Part shown: positions 34,037-41,978 of the stretch, one piece after another
How the letters are laid out: each line of letters opens with the position of its first letter
How positions within the stretch are numbered: position 1 is the first letter of the stretch
Source: Flavobacteriales bacterium
GTDB taxonomy: Bacteria > Bacteroidota > Bacteroidia > Flavobacteriales_G > JALEGO01
Direction: 5' to 3'
Assembly: GCA_020628935.1 (NCBI GenBank)
Contig: JAHDEG010000008.1
Span: 62,001 to 126,000 of the forward strand
DNA length: 64,000 bases
Translations under genes and position numbers: made by a program
The notes under the pieces: generated by a model
What the model was told of the DNA's origin: nothing
Databases searched by the model: none
The model's input: the letters and a program-made list of their open reading frames with translations, nothing else

Positions 34037-34992
34037 TTTGTTTTGTAAGCCCCTATTTTACTGTATTTTTTTATTCTTTTATCAATTAAACGATCAGGTT
34101 TAATTTTTAAAAGTTCATCTAGGTGCTTTTTAACTTCAGCTTTAACATTCGCAAAAGATCTGATGGCATTTACATGAGCACCTCCTATAGGTTCTTTAAT
34201 AATGCTGTCAATCATGCCATTTGATAGCATGTCATCGGCAGTTAGTTTAAGAACTTCTGCAGCTTTTTCTTTTTGTTCCCAAGTTCTCCATAAAATAGAT
34301 GAACACGATTCAGGTGAAATAACAGAATACCATGAGTTTTCTAGCATAGAAACTCTGTCTCCAACACCAATACCAAGTGCGCCACCAGAAGCTCCTTCTC
34401 CTAGAATAACACACACAACCGGTACAGTAAGTTGTGCCATTTCAAACAGGTTATTAGCAATTGCTTGACCTTGTCCTCTTTCTTCGGCACCAATACCTGG
34501 ATACGCTCCTGGTGTGTCTATAAATGTAACGATAGGTTTATTAAACTTTTCGGCAAGCTTCATTAATCTCAATGCTTTTCTGTAGCCTTCAGGTTTTGCC
34601 ATTCCAAAGTTTCTATATTGCCGCATTTTGGTGTTAATACCTTTCTGATGACCAATAAACATTACAGTTTTTTTATCAAAGGTTCCAAAACCACCCACAA
34701 TTGCTTTGTCGTCTTTAAAAGAACGATCACCGTGCATTTCAATAAAATTACCTTTGGTAAGAGCGTCAATATATGCAAGGGTAAATGGCCTTTCAGGATG
34801 GCGAGAAACCTGTACTTTCTGCCAAGGACTTAAGTTCTTATAAAGTGTTTTTCTTTTCTGACTTATTTTTTGCTGTAACGAAGCAATTTCGTCTGAAAAA
34901 TCAGTTCCTTTTTCTTCTTGTTTTTTAACTAATTCTTGCTGTTGCAAAAAAAGCTCTTCTATTTCAATTTCAAAATCTAGAAAAACAGCCAT
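34033..34992 (-). CDS. accA: Acetyl-CoA carboxylase carboxyltransferase, alpha subunit
   Basis: Subunit of 319 residues of the enzyme making malonyl-CoA for fatty-acid synthesis; works with AccD. An N-terminal helical region ([22 protein letters not shown]) precedes the crotonase-like core with [50 protein letters not shown] and [15 protein letters not shown]. Length is normal. Its accB, accC and accD partners are elsewhere. A TATATTTG -7 box lies 16 bases upstream of its ATG. Confidence 0.96.
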   Translation of the reverse strand: MAVFLDFEIEIEELFLQQQELVKKQEEKGTDFSDEIASLQQKISQKRKTLYKNLSPWQKVQVSRHPERPFTLAYIDALTKGNFIEMHGDRSFKDDKAIVGGFGTFDKKTVMFIGHQKGINTKMRQYRNFGMAKPEGYRKALRLMKLAEKFNKPIVTFIDTPGAYPGIGAEERGQGQAIANNLFEMAQLTVPVVCVILGEGASGGALGIGVGDRVSMLENSWYSVISPESCSSILWRTWEQKEKAAEVLKLTADDMLSNGMIDSIIKEPIGGAHVNAIRSFANVKAEVKKHLDELLKIKPDRLIDKRIKKYSKIGAYKTN

Positions 34993-35008
34993 GTTTAATT
35001 CTTTTGTA

Positions 35009-35016
35009 CAAATATA
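35009..35016 (-). promoter_or_regulatory. Candidate -7 box for accA
   Basis: The minus strand reads TATATTTG, a perfect TAnnTTTG match, 16 bases before the accA ATG at 34992. No clear -33 TTG. Confidence 0.5.
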
Positions 35017-35075
35017 AAGTTTTATTAAGGAGAATGCTCAACTAAAATGTATTGCATGCTAATATGCAGTTTTCC

Positions 35076-35212
35076 GGGTTAAGGATAGAACGGAACTACC
35101 CTGCAATGAGCGCAGCGAACGAAGCGTATGAGTGATAGCCTGGCCGTGCTGAAAGTACGGAAACCCCACGTGTTTACTATAACGGTTTGGGTTGGGGAGT
35201 AATTGAGCTCCC
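35076..35212 (+). ncRNA. Candidate structured RNA between accA and the nucleoside transporter
   Basis: A GC-rich block (far richer than the flanks) with several possible stems. GGGTT (35076-35080) pairs with AACCC (35162-35166) as an outer stem. A seven-pair hairpin CCGTGCT-GAA-AGTACGG is at 35144-35160. GGGAG (35195-35199) pairs with CTCCC (35208-35212). Purine-rich internal stretches (GGATAGAACGG, GAGCGCAGCGAACGAAGCG) separate them. From memory such sequences recur between genes in Flavobacteriia, and Rfam Flavo-1 is a model to test, but identity is not established. Strand is chosen because the outer stem and loop read naturally this way. Confidence 0.45.
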
Positions 35213-35241
35213 ATTTAATGAGAGAATACGTTTTTTGACCT

Positions 35242-35249
35242 TATATTTG
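35242..35249 (+). promoter_or_regulatory. Candidate -7 box for the nucleoside transporter gene
   Basis: A perfect TATATTTG box ends 14 bases before the TTG start at 35264, downstream of the candidate structured RNA. If used, the RNA-like block would not be part of the transporter's leader. Confidence 0.5.
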
Positions 35250-35263
35250 ACAAAATTTTTGAT

Positions 35264-36574
35264 TTGAATATAGCATCAATACTTCATGGTTTTTTAGGTT
35301 TGTTTTGCTTAGTGGCAATTGCATATTTATTTAGTGCCAACCGAAAAAGAATTAATTGGATACTCGTTGTTAAAGGTTTGGCGATACAGTTAATTTTTGC
35401 ATTTGCGATATTAAACATTGGCTTTGTAGAGCAGTTTTTTGCTGTTGCAAGTAGCTTTTTTGTTAAAGTGATTTCGTTTACTCAAGAGGGAACTAACTTC
35501 TTGTTCGCCTCTTTTACTACAGGTAAGGTAGAAAATAGTCTAGTAAATTTTGTGGTTCAAGTATTGCCTACCATCATATTTTTCTCGGCACTTAGTAGTT
35601 TACTTTACTATATAGGGTTATTGCAAATAGTGGTGAAAGCTTTTGCTTGGGTAATGAAAAAAGTACTTAAAATATCAGGTGCTGAAAGTCTGGCTGCTGC
35701 GGGTAATATTTTTTTAGGACAAACCGAAGCGCCTTTACTTGTTAAGCCTTATTTAAATAAAATGACAAAATCAGAGTTGTTTTGCTTAATGAGTGGTGGT
35801 ATGGCAACTATTGCTGGCGGTGTTTTAGCTGCTTATATTGGTTTTTTGGGAGGTGATGACCCTGTGCAACAAGCTTTATATGCAAAGCATTTGTTAGCAG
35901 CATCCGTAATGTCGGCACCTGCTGCTATTGTTGCTGCCAAAATTTTAATGCCTGAGACTGAAAAGTTTAATGAATCACTTGAAGTAAGTAGCGAGCGATT
36001 GGGAAGTAATATTTTAGAGGCAATATCAAATGGTACTACTGATGGTATTAAGTTGGCCGTAAATGTTGCGGGTATGTTACTTGTGTTTACCGCTTTTATT
36101 GCGATGCTAAATTTTGTTTTAACAGATGTTTTAGGATATTACTCTGGTTTAAACGAAGTGATAGCCGCCAACACGAAGTATAAAGAAGGACTTTCTATGC
36201 AGTTTGTATTGGGTTATTTATTTGCCCCCTTAAGCTGGGTGATGGGCGTGCCTAAAGAAGATATTTTGTTGGTAGGACAACTACTTGGAGAAAAAACTAT
36301 TTTAAATGAGTTTGTGGCTTATGTTTCTTTAGGAAATATGAAATCTGCTGAGGGCGGTGTTTTTGGATTGTTTACTCATGAAAAATCAATGATAATGGCT
36401 ACGTACGCATTGTGTGGTTTTGCAAATTTTGCTTCTATTGGCATACAGATTGGAGGTATTGGCGCTTTAGCTCCAAATCGTAAGGGTCTCTTATCTCAAA
36501 TGGGTTTTAGAGCCTTATTGGGAGGTACATTAGCCTGCTTATTTACTGCAGTTGTTGTTGGTATGTTTTATTAA
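35264..36574 (+). CDS. Concentrative nucleoside transporter, NupC family
   Basis: Inner-membrane protein of 436 residues starting at TTG 35264 (MNIASILHGFLGLFCLVAIAYLFS). It imports nucleosides with protons or sodium. Conserved features are FFSALSSLLYYIGLLQ, GNIFLGQTEAPLLVKPYL (the substrate- and ion-binding re-entrant loop), SGGMATIAGGVLAAYIGF, FVAYVSLGNM and CGFANFASIGIQIGGIGALAP. About eight to ten membrane segments are seen. Its end overlaps only an upstream extension of the next frame, and the likely ATG of that gene is 10 bases past the stop. Confidence 0.94.
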   Translation: MNIASILHGFLGLFCLVAIAYLFSANRKRINWILVVKGLAIQLIFAFAILNIGFVEQFFAVASSFFVKVISFTQEGTNFLFASFTTGKVENSLVNFVVQVLPTIIFFSALSSLLYYIGLLQIVVKAFAWVMKKVLKISGAESLAAAGNIFLGQTEAPLLVKPYLNKMTKSELFCLMSGGMATIAGGVLAAYIGFLGGDDPVQQALYAKHLLAASVMSAPAAIVAAKILMPETEKFNESLEVSSERLGSNILEAISNGTTDGIKLAVNVAGMLLVFTAFIAMLNFVLTDVLGYYSGLNEVIAANTKYKEGLSMQFVLGYLFAPLSWVMGVPKEDILLVGQLLGEKTILNEFVAYVSLGNMKSAEGGVFGLFTHEKSMIMATYALCGFANFASIGIQIGGIGALAPNRKGLLSQMGFRALLGGTLACLFTAVVVGMFY

Positions 36575-36584
36575 TTTTTTTAGA

Positions 36585-36971
36585 ATGGATACTTCGTTTA
36601 AAAAAAATCTCATAGCTATTGCCGAGGTCGTGTTGCCAGATATTCAGACAGATGCTAAGCTAAAAGAAGACTTTTGGAATAACTTCTCTTATTTTTTTAA
36701 TGATTTGGATGCCGATTCATCGGGCAAATTAAAATTACTTACGGGCGTAATAGCAAAACTGAGTTGGGTGTATAATGTTAAGTCATTTAATAAGCTTAAT
36801 GTGGTAAGTAGAGAACATTACCTTAAGAAAATATCAGATTTTCCTGTGTCTAAAATCACTGCTGGTTTTACTGGCTTACGAAATTTAATTATGGTATCTT
36901 ATTATAGTATGAATAATACCTGGGATGATATTAATTATGACGGCCCAATTGTACAAAGAGAAATAAAATAG
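36585..36971 (+). CDS. Probable small subunit of a GMC-type dehydrogenase
   Basis: From ATG 36585 the protein has 128 residues. The frame upstream lies in the end of the transporter gene. A helical protein with a C-terminal GFTGLRNLIMVSYYSMNNTWDDINYDGP motif. The pattern of YY, a Trp a few residues later and a Gly-Pro end resembles the small subunits (gluconate 2-dehydrogenase subunit 3 or similar) that accompany flavin GMC oxidoreductases. It ends 2 bases before the GMC gene, the arrangement expected for such a pair. No Tat signal is visible, unlike classic subunit 3, so cytosolic or accessory placement is open. Confidence 0.65.
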   Translation: MDTSFKKNLIAIAEVVLPDIQTDAKLKEDFWNNFSYFFNDLDADSSGKLKLLTGVIAKLSWVYNVKSFNKLNVVSREHYLKKISDFPVSKITAGFTGLRNLIMVSYYSMNNTWDDINYDGPIVQREIK

Positions 36972-36973
36972 AT

Positions 36974-38476
36974 ATGAAATCAGCCTACGATATTGTTATT
37001 ATTGGTTCAGGAGCTGGTGGAGGAACTGCTGCTGAATATTTGAGTAGATTTAAGGATAAAGGGGTATCTATTCTTTTGTTAGATTCTGGTTCATACAGAA
37101 CAAAAGAGTTTTTTAATCAGAAGGAAAAAGACATGACTTCCATGTACTACAAACGTGGTGGTTTTTTATCTAAAAACTTAAGTGTTGGGGTGGCTGCCGC
37201 AAATACTGTTGGTGGTAGTACTGCTGTTTATACGGGTGTTTCATTTAGGCCACCTAGTTCCGTTTTAAAAGAGTGGAGGGATGATTTTGGTTTATCGTTT
37301 TTAACAGACGACTATGCGAATAGTAGGTTAAACGAAATTGAAGAACAGATTAATGTTCACGAATTACCCGAAAGTTGGGATAATGAAAACAATAGTCTAT
37401 TTAAAAAAGGTGCTGATGCATTAGGCATACCTACTAAGCGATTAAAAATTAACGTGAAAGGATGCCAACAACAAGGCTTTTGTAATATAGGTTGTACTTC
37501 TGGCGGAAAGCAAAGCACTTTAGAAGTGCAAGTGCCAAAAGCATTAAATAACGGAATTGACTTTATTTATAATGCTGAGGTAAGTTACCTCGAAGAAAAC
37601 AAGGTTAATTTTAAGGTGAAGCCCGCTGTGTTAAATACAGAACCTAACAAAGTTAGCGAAGGGGATTACAGTATTTCTGCTAAGGTTATTGTTTTGGCAG
37701 CTGGCGTTTTAAACTCTCCTGCTATTTTAATGAGATCTTTAAAGCATTTAAATCTTCAGAAAGATGCGTTAGGTCGTTACGTAACCCTTCATCCTGCATT
37801 GAATGTAAACGGAGTGCAACCTGAAAAAATTAAAAATTATAGGGGTTTTCCAAAGACGTATTATATCGATGCTTTTTCTGAGTCTAACGGGTATTATTTA
37901 GAAACTTCATTTTATTACCCAGGTATAACTGCCAAAAATAACCCTGGTTTTGGTGCGGATCATCAAAAAGTAATGAAGGATTACAATAAAATGATGTCTA
38001 TACTTATTCTAACACACGACAAGGCTGAAAAGCATAACAGAATTACAGTAGATAAAAATGGAAATCCAGTTTTAGAGTATACAGTAAACCCAGCTGTAAA
38101 GGCATCGCTTGTGGATGCTCTTAAAAAATCGGTACAACTATTTTTTGCTGCTGGTTGTGAGTATGCTGTTATTCCTGGTTCAACTAAAGCATTACTATAT
38201 CCTTCTGATTTAGATAATTTAGATGAATTAATTACTGATAAGAGTTTATCATTTGCAAAATCGCCACTTTCAAGCGCGCATCCGCAAGGCGGTTTAAGAA
38301 TGAGTGCTGATGAAACAGGTGCAGTAGATATTAACGGTAAATTAAAAGGCAGTAAGTCTATTTATGTTGCTGATGCTTGTTTATTTCCTACCTCTGTTCA
38401 TGTTAATCCTTATGAAACTGTAATGCTGTTGGCAAGGTATGTTTCTGAACAAATACTATCTGAAAACTTCAATTAA
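36974..38476 (+). CDS. GMC-family flavin oxidoreductase
   Basis: Protein of 500 residues. The FAD-binding beta-alpha-beta motif is VIIGSGAGGGTAAEYL (about 9-24). SVGVAAANTVGGSTAVYTGVSFRP contains the second GMC signature region. QQQGFCNIGCTSGGKQST is a Cys-containing loop seen in the large subunits of membrane-linked GMC dehydrogenases. The C-terminal active-site region is SAHPQGGLRMS followed by HVNPYETVMLLARY, with the catalytic His/Asn pair. Substrate (a sugar or alcohol) cannot be assigned. Coupled to the small upstream gene. Confidence 0.9.
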   Translation: MKSAYDIVIIGSGAGGGTAAEYLSRFKDKGVSILLLDSGSYRTKEFFNQKEKDMTSMYYKRGGFLSKNLSVGVAAANTVGGSTAVYTGVSFRPPSSVLKEWRDDFGLSFLTDDYANSRLNEIEEQINVHELPESWDNENNSLFKKGADALGIPTKRLKINVKGCQQQGFCNIGCTSGGKQSTLEVQVPKALNNGIDFIYNAEVSYLEENKVNFKVKPAVLNTEPNKVSEGDYSISAKVIVLAAGVLNSPAILMRSLKHLNLQKDALGRYVTLHPALNVNGVQPEKIKNYRGFPKTYYIDAFSESNGYYLETSFYYPGITAKNNPGFGADHQKVMKDYNKMMSILILTHDKAEKHNRITVDKNGNPVLEYTVNPAVKASLVDALKKSVQLFFAAGCEYAVIPGSTKALLYPSDLDNLDELITDKSLSFAKSPLSSAHPQGGLRMSADETGAVDINGKLKGSKSIYVADACLFPTSVHVNPYETVMLLARYVSEQILSENFN

Positions 38477-38493
38477 TTTTAAAAACATTTTTT

Positions 38494-39072
38494 ATGTCTA
38501 ATGCTCTTTATAAAATTTTATTCTTTCTATTTTTTATTACTTCGCTAGTTTTAGCATTTATATTATACAATAAATCTAAAAATAGTTTTGCAGAAAGAGT
38601 TATAACAGAAAATGGAATTCAAGGAAAGGTTATGCTTAGTGATTTTGTTACGCTAACATTTAAACAAAATAAAAATGAAGAAATAACAGAAGCAGTTTTA
38701 ATGAATATTAAATCTGATCAGTCGTTTACTCAAAAGTTTGATAGCACTGGTGTTTTGTCAGAATCTTATGTGGTTAATCTTGAAACAGGAAATGATTTTT
38801 CTTTAGTGATGGGGGGTAAAAACATTAAACTCATTAGAGTTGTTGGTGATTCAAAATTGGAAAACTACATTCATTTTAAAGATCAAGAGATCAGAGAAGT
38901 GACTACTTATTTAGGAAGTAGAGAAGCATCTATGGTTACTTATGCTAATAAAGGCAAGTTGGGAGGTGTAAAAACATTTAATTGGCCTACAAGAAACACA
39001 ATGACGCAAGTTAACTTTAGTGACGATAAAAAAAAGCCTATTATTACTTTAGTTGATTTGTTAGGAAGATAA
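38494..39072 (+). CDS. Membrane-anchored protein of unknown function
   Basis: Protein of 192 residues with one N-terminal hydrophobic helix (about 6-26), then a beta-rich extracytoplasmic domain without cysteines. No family recognised. It follows the GMC gene by 17 bases and precedes a second unknown gene by 1 base, suggesting one transcript. Function not inferred. Confidence 0.7.
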   Translation: MSNALYKILFFLFFITSLVLAFILYNKSKNSFAERVITENGIQGKVMLSDFVTLTFKQNKNEEITEAVLMNIKSDQSFTQKFDSTGVLSESYVVNLETGNDFSLVMGGKNIKLIRVVGDSKLENYIHFKDQEIREVTTYLGSREASMVTYANKGKLGGVKTFNWPTRNTMTQVNFSDDKKKPIITLVDLLGR

Positions 39073-39073
39073 A

Positions 39074-40066
39074 ATGATAAATATGCGAAGCAAGATTCTT
39101 GTTATTGTGTTTTTATTGTTTTTTCCAGCAATTTTAAAAACACAAAATTCTAAGTATTTAACATCTAAAGAAGTTTTAGAAGGGTTTGGGGTAGTGATAG
39201 ATTCTAGCAACAACTCATTTTTTAGATTGGGTGTGAAGCAGGCTGTTTTTTTGGAAGAAAATTTCAAAAAAAACCTCTTAGGGTGGACACCGCTTAAAGA
39301 TGTGGCAAGTAGTAATAAGTTTATAGTTAACTACAATAGAAAAGGGCTTCCTCTCAAACTAGAGCTTTATTTCAAAGCGGTAAAACCTTTGGTTGAGACT
39401 AGCCAATTATTTTATGATCAGATGGAAGAAATTACTATTAAATATGATAGTAAGAATAGAATAACTAATGTATCACATGTTTCAACTCAAACAGGAGAAA
39501 TAGAATCATCAGAGACAGGCTTTATTGCATTTACATACAATACAGACAGCGACCTTCAAGAAGTGGTTATTGATAATTTTTCAAAAGAAAGAGAGGTTAA
39601 TCCTGATTCGTTTATTTTAATGAAAAGCCACGTTCTAACATATCATTTTGAGTATAAGCAACCAGGTGTTATTTCAGATGTGCTTGTGAACGATAAAATA
39701 ACGGAATATTATAACGACACATCAAATGTGATTTTCACCAATAATCTCGCAAAGCTATTTAAGCATGAGGAGATAAAAAATGATGGGATTGTAATTAAAC
39801 AGTACAGTACTGAAAAAGACAGTCTTGCTATTGGAGAATTTACTGTTAACTCAAAGTCGCAAATGTTTTATCCGTTTGATTTAAACAATCAGTTATTTGA
39901 TCCTATGTATTACCAAGGTACCTCAGAGCTTCGCGATTGTGATTATTACACAGTGCCTTGTAAGTCCGTTCGTTCTGAAGAGCAAAAAAACCTGGTAACT
40001 TATCAGGAATTACTATTTAAAAAGCAAAAAATAGTAACAACGGCTACGTATACTTTTTGGGAGTAA
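39074..40066 (+). CDS. Secreted protein of unknown function
   Basis: Protein of 330 residues. Signal peptide of about 25 residues (MINMRSKILVIVFLLFFPAILKTQ); a start at ATG 39083 is equally possible. The mature part is mainly beta strands with repeated KITNVSHV-like and YNTDSDLQEV-like segments that recall the RHS/YD-like 'nucleotide-question' strands of secreted Bacteroidota proteins, but no definite repeat family is recognised. One Cys pair is near the C-terminus (LRDCDYYTVPCKS). Located one base after the previous unknown gene. Function unknown. Confidence 0.7.
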   Translation: MINMRSKILVIVFLLFFPAILKTQNSKYLTSKEVLEGFGVVIDSSNNSFFRLGVKQAVFLEENFKKNLLGWTPLKDVASSNKFIVNYNRKGLPLKLELYFKAVKPLVETSQLFYDQMEEITIKYDSKNRITNVSHVSTQTGEIESSETGFIAFTYNTDSDLQEVVIDNFSKEREVNPDSFILMKSHVLTYHFEYKQPGVISDVLVNDKITEYYNDTSNVIFTNNLAKLFKHEEIKNDGIVIKQYSTEKDSLAIGEFTVNSKSQMFYPFDLNNQLFDPMYYQGTSELRDCDYYTVPCKSVRSEEQKNLVTYQELLFKKQKIVTTATYTFWE

Positions 40067-40173
40067 ATAGTTGAAGCTTTACTTTTCTCAAAAATTTCCT
40101 TAAGATGTTAGTTATTGTAGTTCTGGCAGATTCATTAACCTCCTTTTTGTATCTTTAAGTATATTTTTAAACT

Positions 40174-41226
40174 ATGCTCAAAAAAATTCCTTCTATTGTA
40201 TTCGGTTTTTTACTCATATTTCTTCAGTCTTGTGATGATGAAATACAGGTAAATGCTCCTTGGAAAGATACAACTGTAGTGTACGGTTTACTTAGTAAAG
40301 CAGATAATACTCACTTCGTAAAAATAAACAAGGCTTTTTTAGGTGAAGCAAATGCTACTGATATTGCTGCAATCAGAGATTCTTCTGAATATAATAGCAA
40401 TATTACTGCTACTATTACCGAGACAATTAATGGTTCTGTTACCGATGTTATAACATTAAAAGACACCATTTTAAATAACAAAGAAGGTGGTCTTTTTTAT
40501 GGGCCAGAGCATACGTTATACTATTTCGATAAAACTCTAGATGCCGAAGCTACCTATGACTTAGCTATTGCAATAGATGGTAAAGAGGAAATAGTGCGTT
40601 CTTCTACTGAGATTATAGATAATTTTAATCTTTCAGGAGGAATAATTTTTGGTAATTCTGCTGTTAGTGTTGGCTTTAAAAGTTCAAACGGTGATTATGT
40701 TGATCAAACGTTTAGCTTTAAGTCAGTTAAGGCTGGTAAGGCTTACCAATTATCTATGAATGTTTATTACGATGAGTTTTATGCTGATGGTTCTTCTGAA
40801 GAAAAATCGATACAATGGGATTTTGAAAATAAAAGTTCATTTAACACCCTTGGTGGTCAGGATTTAAATCAGACAATATCTGGGGAAGCTTTTTATCAGC
40901 AGTTGGCATCTAAAATTTCGTCTTTGGCTGAATCTCCTGGAGTTACTAAACGTAAGTTTTTATATTTTCAGTTCAAAATGGTTGTTTCTGGTGACGAGTT
41001 GAATACTTATTTAGAGGTTAATTCACCAACTTCGAGTAGTGTGGTTTTAGATAAGCCTCAATACACGAATATTGAAAACGGCATTGGAATATTTTCTACT
41101 AGAAACACTATTGTTTCTGTTTATGAAAAGCCTCTAAACGCTGAGTCACGAAAAGAGCTTTACATTGGTCAGTATACTTCTGATTTGGGTTTTTGTGCTG
41201 AGAGTGGTTTGTATGCGTGTGATTAG
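40174..41226 (+). CDS. DUF4249 lipoprotein
   Basis: Protein of 350 residues with lipoprotein signal MLKKIPSIVFGFLLIFLQSC (Cys20). The conserved DUF4249 N-terminus follows: WKDTTVVYGLLSKADNTHFVKINKAFLG. The C-terminal region GIGIFSTRN is also typical. These outer-membrane lipoproteins usually sit beside a TonB-dependent receptor and are thought to be surface partners of it. Here no receptor is adjacent, so it is an orphan. A long gene-free region follows. Confidence 0.85.
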   Translation: MLKKIPSIVFGFLLIFLQSCDDEIQVNAPWKDTTVVYGLLSKADNTHFVKINKAFLGEANATDIAAIRDSSEYNSNITATITETINGSVTDVITLKDTILNNKEGGLFYGPEHTLYYFDKTLDAEATYDLAIAIDGKEEIVRSSTEIIDNFNLSGGIIFGNSAVSVGFKSSNGDYVDQTFSFKSVKAGKAYQLSMNVYYDEFYADGSSEEKSIQWDFENKSSFNTLGGQDLNQTISGEAFYQQLASKISSLAESPGVTKRKFLYFQFKMVVSGDELNTYLEVNSPTSSSVVLDKPQYTNIENGIGIFSTRNTIVSVYEKPLNAESRKELYIGQYTSDLGFCAESGLYACD

Positions 41227-41234
41227 AATGTTTT

Positions 41235-41326
41235 TCTTTTGCTTTGATGCGAAAGGAAGCTGAGATCGGGTCTTGCGTTCTTTCGAAAGGTTGCTATTCA
41301 ATCTTCTTGGCCTTTTCGCATCCAAA
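41235..41326. repeat. Hairpin element, copy A
   Basis: TCTTTTGC and GCGAAAGGA form an imperfect short hairpin around TTTGAT (about 41235-41258). A longer-range inverted repeat joins TTTGATGCGAAAGG (41243-41256) with CCTTTTCGCATCCAAA (41311-41326). It is the most degenerate of three similar elements around dnaK. A CTTTCGAAAG palindrome lies inside at 41280-41289. Confidence 0.5.
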
Positions 41327-41475
41327 CTCGCTGTGCTCAAACAGAGGGTGCTTTCGCGCATGCCTGCGCTAAAGAATATTAAATGTAATGCTAGTTAAAT
41401 TTACTGAAGGCCGAGTGTTTATTTGTTTGGTTTCTTTGATTGATTTGAGTTTGGTAAATGGAATGTCTGATTATT

Positions 41476-41611
41476 ATTCTTTTGTCTTGACACAAAAGAA
41501 TCAAAAAATCAAGACTTACTATAATAACATCAATAACTCTTGATTAAACCTAAGTGCAGTCAAGTGATCTTCGAGCCAAGCTCTCAGCTTCTTGATTTTA
41601 CTAAGGTTTAA
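41476..41611. repeat. Hairpin element, copy B
   Basis: Perfect nine-base arms ATTCTTTTG (41476-41484) and CAAAAGAAT (41493-41501) enclose TCTTGACA. The loop's TCTTGA is complementary to TCAAGA at 41509-41514, so a pseudoknot or alternative hairpin is possible. Further on, TTAAACCTAAG (41544-41554) pairs with CTAAGGTTTAA (41601-41611) with one mismatch. The layout matches copy C beyond dnaK, with different arm sequences. Confidence 0.6.
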
Positions 41612-41841
41612 TGCTTCGACTAATTACTGTTATTCTAGAATGTCGAGGGGGTGTTGATTAGTTATTTCTAGCCCCGGTTGAAACGGTTAGCTTGTGCTTT
41701 TTTACTTGATATAATTATATGCTTTTTGAGAAAGCGATTTTATGAGCTTTTGCAAAGTGCAATATAACTTCAGGTAAAATAGTACAACTAGTAGTGTAAA
41801 ACGGGAGTAGCTTCTAAGGTTTTAAAACGTGTGATTATGTC

Positions 41842-41941
41842 TTTTTGTCACTTTTGTCATTCTAAAATGCCTTTGTTTGCAGTACGTTTTTACAATATGT
41901 CATGAATTTTAAGAGTGTAACGGGCTGGCACAGTGATTGAT
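41842..41941 (+). promoter_or_regulatory. dnaK control region: TGTCA boxes and sigma-54-like -24/-12 promoter
   Basis: TTTTTGTCA (41842-41850) and TTTTGTCA (41852-41859) form a direct repeat, and another ATGTCAT lies at 41898-41904. TGGCAC (41926-41931) and TTGAT (41937-41941) have the five-base spacing of a -24/-12 element, with GG and GA exactly 12 bases apart. Only the final C of TTGC is replaced by A. This would start transcription near 41951, about 28 bases before the dnaK ATG. No TAnnTTTG box is closer to the gene. Confidence 0.5.
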
Positions 41942-41978
41942 CTAAGGGTAATAAATTATTAATTAAAAAAAACACAAG

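Larger units (their letters stand above)
41227..41978. other. Gene-free region before dnaK, with repeats and promoter
   Basis: No convincing coding frame in these 752 bases. It contains two hairpin elements (about 41235-41326 and 41476-41611). At 41668-41692 a GCCCCGGTTGAAACGG stretch looks like a remnant of a GC-rich dispersed element. The dnaK control region is at 41842-41941. The stretch from about 41700 to 41840 is A/T rich, and I see nothing definite in it. Confidence 0.7.

Noticed and set aside
41146-41361. 71-codon minus-strand frame at the end of the DUF4249 gene
   Set aside because: Half is antisense to DUF4249 and half lies in the hairpin element; low-complexity Lys/Thr/Ser composition.
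41227-41978. CRISPR array or transposon remnant in the gene-free region
   Set aside because: Repeats are few, diverged and irregularly spaced, with no spacers, no transposase pieces and no target-site duplication.
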